64,000 nucleotides of DNA, from positions 13,428 to 77,427 of the forward strand of contig JAAOMT010000672.1 in the NCBI GenBank assembly GCA_016748015.1, in the 5' to 3' direction. This DNA is from Geosiphon pyriformis (taxonomy: Eukaryota > Glomeromycota > Glomeromycetes > Archaeosporales > Geosiphonaceae). The first letter of the stretch is position 1; each line of letters begins with the position of its first letter. A program made the position numbers and the translations under genes. Under the pieces are notes generated by a model, which was given only the letters and a program-made list of their open reading frames with translations, made no database searches and was not told where the DNA came from. This document shows, one piece after another, positions 56,796-64,000 of this stretch.

Positions 56796-57489
56796 TTTGT
56801 AATACATAATTCTTATTATAATTTAATTAGTTATTATTAAAACATTTTAAAATAATTTGTATATGTATATATTTTATGTTATTATTTTTATTTTTTGTAA
56901 TAAAAAATAATTTTGTAAAGCATAATTGTAAATTATTAGGAGATTTTAACAACAAAATTTTAAAGTTTAACTAAAATAATTTAAAAAACTAATGTTTTTT
57001 TTGTTTTTATAAACAATATATAAGATAACTTTATAAAAATAGTTAAATTTGAGTAATTTATTGTTTAAATTATCTATAAAAAACTTTACCAAAAATGTAT
57101 TACCAAATTAAAAAAATTGTAAATTAAAAAATTTTTATTACAATAATTAAAATTAAAACACAACTTATAAAAACATATTCTAAAATTAAAATAAGTTAAC
57201 AAACTATTTGTAATAAATTTTTTAGGTTTGATTATATAACTATTTTATTAAAACATATTTTTTTATTTATTAAACAAACTAAATAAAACCAATTAGTATA
57301 GACTTAAAAATATTTTAATTATAATTAATACAAAGTAGTATTTTCAGATAAAACAACTTTATAAATGTTTCAAAATATTTGTTTGACTTGGTTTTATTTA
57401 AATAAATTTATTATACTAATAATAAAACATTTATTTAAACTTTATATATGAAAAGCAATTTGTATATATAAAAAATTAGAATATATATA
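56796..57489. other. AT-rich gene-free region
   Basis: Low-complexity A/T sequence with no ORF above noise. It lies between the tail of LINE-D (plus) and the tail of LINE-E (minus). Confidence 0.45.
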
Positions 57490-57772
57490 TTTTTTTTATT
57501 AGGTTTTATGAGTACAGTTCAACTACTATCTAAAGAAATAAAATCATACAAAATATTAAATTAAACATAATTTATGCTTTTTCTATACATAATCAATCAT
57601 TTAAACCAATTAAAATAGCATTACATATTTAAATTATTTACCAATGGGACATCTTTCAAAAAACCAAAACTCAATCTAAATAAACAAAAATATAACTTAA
57701 AGCAAACATAGATACTTAATTTAACACCAAAACTACGAATTGATTCAAAGAACTACAATAACAACAAATTAA
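57490..57772 (-). pseudogene. LINE-E 3' end
   Basis: Minus-strand LINE end with an A-rich tail near 57490. The UTR carries TATGTATAGAAAAAGCATAA, like the other LINE ends, and a decayed ORF2 end reads VCFKLYFCLFRLSFGFLKD. It is split at 57772 by a Gyp2 derivative and resumes at 59498. Confidence 0.6.
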
Positions 57773-59497
57773 TATTATTTATAGAAATAGAAATAATATT
57801 AGATAAAAAAATAGTCAATCAAAAAGGAATGTAATAAATAGAAAAATTCTAGAATTCCTTTTAAAAAATTGTAAAATTGCAGAATTGCAGAATTTTTTTT
57901 AAAAAAATTGAAAAATTTCAAGAAATCTTATATAACATGAATTATATATATATGGTAAAAGTATTAAAAGCAGAAAAAATATTCAATTCAGTTCAAAATT
58001 TAGAACAACAATACTTTTTCTTTTAAAAAATAATTTTCTATAACTTAAAATGAAATCATATCTATATTGATAAAACATCAAAAACTGAACATAGAAATTA
58101 CAATTAATTAACAAACAATATAATACAATACAAAAATACTGGAAAAAAACCAAAACTCCAATACAAAATACAACATAAAATATATAAAAATTAAAAACAT
58201 AATTAAAAATATGATAGCAAAAGTAAAAAGGTTATTAGAAACACCAAAAACAATAATAATATATAAAAAGTTAACAAAAAAAATTAAAAATAGTGAATAC
58301 AACAATTTTCTGAAAACTTTTGCTATTATTACTTGAGACAAAAGCTTAATATTCAAAATTTGTATACTAATAAAACAAAACAGATATTTGATATGACAAT
58401 ATTACAATAAATAGAACAATTTGTAAAGAAAAAAAATTTATTTACACAAACATAAACAATATATTAGTTACAAACAGAATTTCATAAACATTTAGAAATA
58501 TTATTATACTTAACAATAAATATAGTAATCATTAATCAATTAGAAAAATTACCAATGCTCAATTTAAAAAATTACAAACCAAAATTGCTTAAGTAATTTT
58601 AAAAAAAAAATGATAGAATTAATTTAAGAAAAAGATTTAAAAGATTTAAAAAATCTTGATAAAGCTTAATATTAAAAAAAAAGAATAATATAACTTATAA
58701 AAATAAGAATAATAATAAGTAGAAAAATAACCAATCAGAAAAGAACATAGTAAATAAAGAAATTTTAGGATTTCAAAATTCCAAAATTTTTCTTGAGGAA
58801 TTTCAGAATTTTTTTCAAAGAAATTAAAAAATCTTAAAGAATCTTATATAATATGAATTATATATATAATAAGAGTATTAGAAGCAAAAAAAAGTATTTA
58901 ATTCAGTTTAGAGTTCAAAATAATAATACTTTTTCTTTCAAAAAATGGTTTTTTATAATTTAAAGTAGAATTATATTTATATTAATAAAACATTTATTAT
59001 TTTCTGAATCCATATTATCATTGCTTGATTAAAGAAATATTAATCAATTTCATACTATTAATATTTTATATTGATAGAATTCAATACTTAATTACATTAG
59101 ACTAATAACTTTTGATTATAACTATTAATAAATTATTAATTTTTTATTTAATTTTTTAATTTTTTTTAATTTTTTTTATTGTTTACTAATTGATTAAAAA
59201 AATTAAGCACTAAGTAATTAACATCAAGAATAGTCTAGTAAAAGACTCAGAAACAAGAATAGAAAACTTAAGAATAGCTTATCAGAAAGATATGACTGTT
59301 AAAATAAATTAACTACTATGCTAAAAAAAGAAATTAATAGAAAAAACCATCAATTAAATCTCTGTTTATTATATAAAAGATTTAACCCAAACTTTTTAAA
59401 CTTCAAAATCTTTAGAAATTACTATTATTAACAATTATTAAGCACCAAGTTATGGGTTTGTTATTTGTTTTAATATCTCAAATAATTATTTATAATA
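57773..59497 (+). mobile_element. Internally deleted Gyp2 element
   Basis: Only 1.7 kb long. A truncated 5' LTR (57773 to about 58072) is joined directly to the last part of the Gyp2 interior (58075-58688, matching 23482-24100) and a full 3' LTR (58689-59497). All of gag and nearly all of pol are missing. Flanks are TTAA (57769-57772) and CTAA (59498-59501), a 4-bp duplication with one C/T change. It sits antisense in LINE-E. Confidence 0.75.
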
Positions 59498-59900
59498 CTA
59501 AAGAAACATCAAATTTATTACTTGATAAAAGATTATATGTCTTATAGTAAGATTTCAATCTAGCAATCAGCAGCCAAATAGTATATCTGTGACCTTTAAC
59601 AAAATTATAAACCAATTTAACAACCAACACACTACTATCAAATTCAGCATTTAAATAATATACTATGTTAGCTACTTAATATTTTAATACAAAGTTTTTA
59701 ATCAGCAATGTATACAAATTATCAAACAATTTGATCTTATACAAAAATTAAACAACTATATTTTTTTTAGCAAAAGTATATATATATTTTTATAAAAAAC
59801 ATGAACCAATATTTTTATTATAAAATTCTTAATAAAAATTTATATTATAATATAATTAATATATATAAATAACAATATTAGATTTTTTAACATAATAATA
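59498..59900 (-). pseudogene. LINE-E ORF2 C-terminal fragment
   Basis: The minus strand reads EFDSSVLVVKLVYNFVKGHRYTIWLLIARLKSYYKTYNLLSSNKF up to the insertion, where the ORF continues toward 57772. The upstream part fades into AT-rich noise near 59750. It is a different LINE subtype from LINE-B and closer to LINE-A. Confidence 0.55.
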
Positions 59901-60047
59901 ATCTAAAACATATATTTTTTTTTTATTATATTTTAATGAGCGAGACCCAAATACTACTTAAAACTATGATACCATATAAGAGATTATATTATAGGTGTAA
60001 ATCATGCATTTTCTACACATAATCAGACATTCGGCCCAATCAAGGAC
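59901..60047 (-). repeat. LINE-type 3' UTR after ORF1-only copy 2
   Basis: Minus-strand UTR with TGTGTAGAAAATGCATGATTTAC and TTTTAAGTAGTATTTGGGTCTCGCTCATT, ending in an A-rich tail near 59910-59930. It closely matches the LINE-B 3' end. Confidence 0.65.
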
Positions 60048-62180
60048 TTACTCTGAATCAAAAGTAGGTGAGAATAATTCCAACCCACAAATTCTCTCAA
60101 TAATACTATTCAGATTCTTAGAGTCAAAAATAAACTCACTAAGAAACAATCTAGTAGACTCAATATTGCCTCTGGTTTCAGTATCAAACATATGCCACAA
60201 AGCAATAACACGCTTAATAGTGTCCTTACTTAAAAAAAAAGGCTTAGCAGCCAGCATACTATCATAATCCATATCACCAAAGTCAACCTCAGATCTAAGA
60301 CAAGTAATGTCCTTGGAGACCCCAACCAAGAAGTTAAAAAAATTGTTAGCAGCACTCTTCATAGAAATGAGATCTTTCTTGACTTGAACAGCCTTAGCAG
60401 CATTATCATCAAGAAGACGAGACACCAAAGCAACCAAAAAACCAACAGACTCAACAATAGACTTAACTAGAGCAGCCAAATCCGAAATCTGCTTTTCCAA
60501 AGAGTCCAATCTAGAACCAACAGCAGAATCAGCAACAGAAGCAGCCAAAAGAGCCACCAAAGAAGGAAACTCAGAAAGACCAGAAGAAGCAGCAGTCTTG
60601 GCATATGAAGCAGAACCCACAAAATGAGACTTGAAAACCTTGGGAACCTTGGGAGTGGGAGGTGGGGAAATCTTGCAATTCATGGCCAGATGGCCCATTT
60701 CTTGACATCTAAAGCAGCGCCGGCAGCCAGGAGTTTCCCACCAGATACGGCATTTCCTTAGAGTACTAGTCTTGACTACAGTAGAATCCAAATCGCCTTA
60801 AGAGTCAAATGTAACCAAAGCAAACTAGGAATGATGACCAGAATCAGAAGAACGAGGGATGAAACATGTTTGACCACCAATCTGAGAAATCATATCACTG
60901 ATTTCAAAGGCAGTACACCAGGGGGAAGGTTGACCAATTTGGTCTTAAACTTATCACAAGACAAAATAGTCTCATTTTGATTCACCAGAAAGAGGATTCT
61001 AATACTATCCTTGCCCATCAAGACTGACCAATGCTTCAAGGCAGACACAACAAAGTCCAACTTTTCAAAATAAACCACCACGTACTGCCAAATGCCAGCA
61101 GGCTTCAGCACAACACAAATGACACTACCAAACACACTGAAAGTCAACTTAACGTCAGCAGCAGGCACACCCAAAGGCACATTATGCAGCGCAACAGCAG
61201 CAGAAAAGGAACCAGATTTAGAAACCACCAAAGACTTGGCAATTTTGAGAGTGGCCAAACAAATAGAGCTTGTAAGCTCAACCAGAAATGCAGCTTCCAA
61301 AGATTGTTGAGAAGCAAACTCCATACAGAAAAGCTTTATATTGTCTTTTGAAACAGATTTAGCACCCAAAAAACCATGCACAGACTGAAAAACAGCCTTA
61401 ACATGAGCCAATTTGATCCTAAAAGTAGCATCAGACACCAGAGTAGAGACTACCCACCCAGTAAACCTTTGACGACTAGTAATAGTTTCCCAAGCACCAC
61501 CAGAAGTAGCACCAGAAATTAAAGAAGGAGATGAATCAGTTTCCATTTAATCAGCCCAGTTTCCAAGAACAGGTGACCCAACAGAAAAAAATTGTTTTGC
61601 TTCTAAAACTGGCAATAATCTGCCGGAAGACACCACATTTGGCAACACAGCCAGTGGTTGATTTTGGCCCATCTTAGATAATGTGCCGGATGATGCTATA
61701 GAGATCTCATCTAAGATCTCATTAGGAACCACAAAGGGGTTCGGTGTAACAATAGCAGAGGCAAGTGACTGCCCCCACTTTTCTGAACTTCTGGTCTTTT
61801 TGACCATTTTTTTTGAAAAGGTGGTGCTAAAAGCACCAGGTGTTGAATCTATAGAGAGAAAGACCAGCTTATTCACTAGTCTATTATTAAAAACTTTTGA
61901 GTTCTTGGTTGGAGTGAAGGCAACACTGGGACTAACCCAGGTGTGTCTCTTTGAGGGGACTTTGACTGGTAAGAAACCAGCCAAAGATGAGGAAGTTGCT
62001 TCAGTGGCTACCAAAGGCAGCTTATCATAATTACTGGGTAGGGGGAAGGCTTCTAAAACGTTTTGCCTAGTTGCTTCTACAACAAAGAAAGCTCCTCTGG
62101 TTGAAATTTTATTAGATATTTCAGGACAGATATCAGGTGCAGCTCTTTTACTCTTTGCTCTGGTCGTGGTTATAAAATTA
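60048..62180 (-). pseudogene. LINE ORF1-type gene without ORF2, copy 2
   Basis: Homologue of 51402-53558 in opposite orientation. Open parts are 62014-61547, 61546-60890 and 60791-60048. The stop at 61547 is TAA where copy 1 has CAA, and a frameshift lies near 60880. The zinc knuckle CFRCQEMGHLAMNC is intact. ATG codons present in copy 1 are ATA and ACG here (near 62165). The C-terminal region is Ala/Leu-rich and helical (RLDSLEKQISDLAALVKSIVES). Again a LINE-like 3' UTR follows directly, with no ORF2. Confidence 0.8.
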
Positions 62181-62189
62181 AGGAGACAA

Positions 62190-62700
62190 AAAGTAGATTT
62201 TTTTTAAAACATATTTTAAAAAATATTTATACAGATCTTAAGATATAATTGTAAATTATGTTTTGTTTTGTTTGAATTATTATATAATCCAAATTACAAT
62301 TTAATTAAAAATATTTGAGCTATTCTTAAATAAAATATTTAAAAAAAACATATTAAATATTAATTTTTTACATATATATTTTTTACATATATATTTATTA
62401 AATATTAAAATTTAAACAGAAATTATTAAATATAAAAAAAATAAAAATTAAAAATTTTTTGTTATTACTTTTTAAAAAACTATAGATAATAATTTTGATC
62501 TTAAAAAATATATTAAATATTTAAACAAAAACTATTTATTCAAAATTTTTTTGACAATAATTATTTTTTAAATATTATTAAAAATAATATTATTAAAAAA
62601 CAAATAAAAAGTAATTTAAATTTCTAATTAATTAAAAATATATATAAATATTTATTAAATTAGATAAAAACTTCTTTATCTTTTATGTTAAAAATTCTTT
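62190..62700. other. AT-rich gene-free region
   Basis: A/T-rich simple sequence between two divergent element starts. No gene is seen. Confidence 0.45.
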
Positions 62701-63754
62701 AAAGAGCATTTTTTTTGGAAAAAAAGTTTTTTGTCTTTGTTTTTCTAATTATATTACTTTTAATATTTCTTAAGCTAATAATTTTTTTGTAATAAACTTG
62801 AAAGCAGTTTCAAGTAACAATATATTTAAAAAAAAAGCATCTAAAGAAGCTTTTTATAATTCTGTTAAAGGTATTTTCTCTTAAAAAAAGAAAGTTTTTG
62901 TGAGTAATATTAAATACTTTAATGATAAAAAAATTTCTTTGATCAAACTTGGTCCTAATAATAATATATATTTGAATATAAATAGTGAATCCAGTAACAG
63001 TAAAATTAGTAATATGTTATTGGATACTAGTAATAGTTTTCTTCTTGATTTAACTGTAACAACTTCTAAAGCTAAAAAAATTAATACCAGTTTGAATTAT
63101 AGTTCTTTTATTAGTGTAATTAACTATAGAATAGATAAGAATAAAAGACCTTTCTTTTTTTTTATTAATATTTCTTTTGACAAAAAATGAATTAACTCTA
63201 AAATTGTGAAAACTCAGATTAAAATGATCATTAAAAAAATTTTTATATTGGATATTAGTTTCTTAGCAATAAAAAACAAATTAGCAATTATAAAAACTCA
63301 GATAATCAAAATTTTTTTTCAATAATTAATGGTTTTGAGAAGGTCACTACTCTTTCAAAATTTGAAAAAATTATTAAATTAATGTTTATATCAAAAAACA
63401 TAAAAAAGGCTATATTATTGGCCAGAAAAAAAAAATTATTGTAAACATTAATCTTAAAAAACAAGAATTTTGTTTAAATTGGGTTGTAATAATCAAAAAA
63501 ATTTTATAAATACACCAAAAAAAATAATTATTGCCACAGTATCTGAGTTTGATTAAATTGTGTTAATTCAATTATAACTAATTAGGCTATAGCAAAAAAC
63601 TATAGTAAAATTCACTAAATTGAGTTAAGCAAATAAATTGACAGTTAAATAGTTATTTTTTATCAGAAAAAATTCAATGTGAGTGGTTAAGATTGTAAAA
63701 AACTTTAATATATAAATGTTTAGAAATTAGTATAAAGCTTTTTTGTTTATATTT
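62700..63754 (+). pseudogene. LINE-F ORF1 fragment
   Basis: A decayed plus-strand ORF1 of the LINE-B type. The clearest open part is 62900-63190 (SNIKYFNDKK...RPFFFFINISFDKK), where KRPFFFFINISF aligns with RKFFALNIDLV of LINE-B. Reading on gives ILDISFLAIKNK and the equivalents of the RRM-like region with many stops. It is cut at 63754 by a Gyp2 LTR. Confidence 0.5.
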
Positions 63755-64000
63755 TGTTACTTATAGAAAAAAAATACAAGAAAAAATTAAGAAAATCAAA
63801 TAATAAAAATAAACTAATAAAAAAATAGTATTTAGCAAATAAGCATATTGTCAAAAAATTATAACACATTGTTAAAAAATTATGGCATATTGTTCAAAAA
63901 TATGTAAGATCTTATATAACAAAAATTATGTATATATAGTAAGAGTATTAAAAGCAGAAAAGACAAAACAGTAGCTAAAAATCAGTAATTATCCAATATT
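63755..64000 (+). repeat. Gyp2 LTR start, runs off the right edge
   Basis: Begins TGTTACTTATAG and continues with the repeat region and the TATATATAGTAAGAGTATTAAAAGCAG stretch typical of Gyp2 LTRs. Whether a full element follows cannot be seen. Confidence 0.75.

Overview
The window is 64 kb of very AT-rich eukaryotic DNA made mostly of nested retrotransposons, with one small island of four spliced host genes at about 25.6-32.4 kb. It is a fungal nuclear contig: the genes have short GT-AG introns, the carrier resembles fungal Ymc1-type carriers, and one gene looks like the fungal Mim1/TOM13 import factor. The LINE and Ty3/Gypsy proteins resemble those I associate with arbuscular mycorrhizal fungi (Glomeromycotina, such as Rhizophagus or Gigaspora). 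That placement is recall, not a search.

Layout. (a) 1-8437: the start of a minus-strand Ty3/Gypsy element of family Gyp1 (copy G1a), head to head with a plus-strand copy (G1b, 1387-7741), both lying in an old antisense Gyp2 LTR. (b) 8438-25133: a decayed plus-strand LINE (LINE-A) split by a Gyp2 element (12628-24753). That element is itself cut by two solo Gyp2 LTRs and one solo LTR of a third family. (c) 25860-32382: genes for a mitochondrial carrier, a TatD-type hydrolase, a Mim1/TOM13-like protein and mitochondrial ribosomal protein uL1m. (d) 34138-50549: a minus-strand LINE (LINE-B) with ORF1 and ORF2, split by a nearly complete Gyp1 element with both LTRs (G1c, 35897-45787). (e) 51402-64000: two elements in opposite orientation that carry only a LINE ORF1-type gene and a LINE-like 3' end, further LINE pieces (D, E, F), and Gyp2 solo, deleted and truncated copies.

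The nesting can be read in order, because taking out an inserted LTR often rejoins the interrupted reading frame and leaves a 4-bp target duplication. Gyp1 and Gyp2 differ in their LTRs but share an unusual plan: Gag, protease, a cysteine-rich module, dUTPase, reverse transcriptase, RNase H, integrase, then a separate third ORF of unknown function. I consider this the most interesting content. None of the copies looks active. Stop codons fall mostly where a sister copy has CAA, CGA or TGG, and cysteines and histidines of zinc motifs have become tyrosines, so C-to-T/G-to-A change has driven the decay.

The host genes are intact. Three of the four encode likely mitochondrial proteins (carrier, outer-membrane import factor, ribosomal protein).
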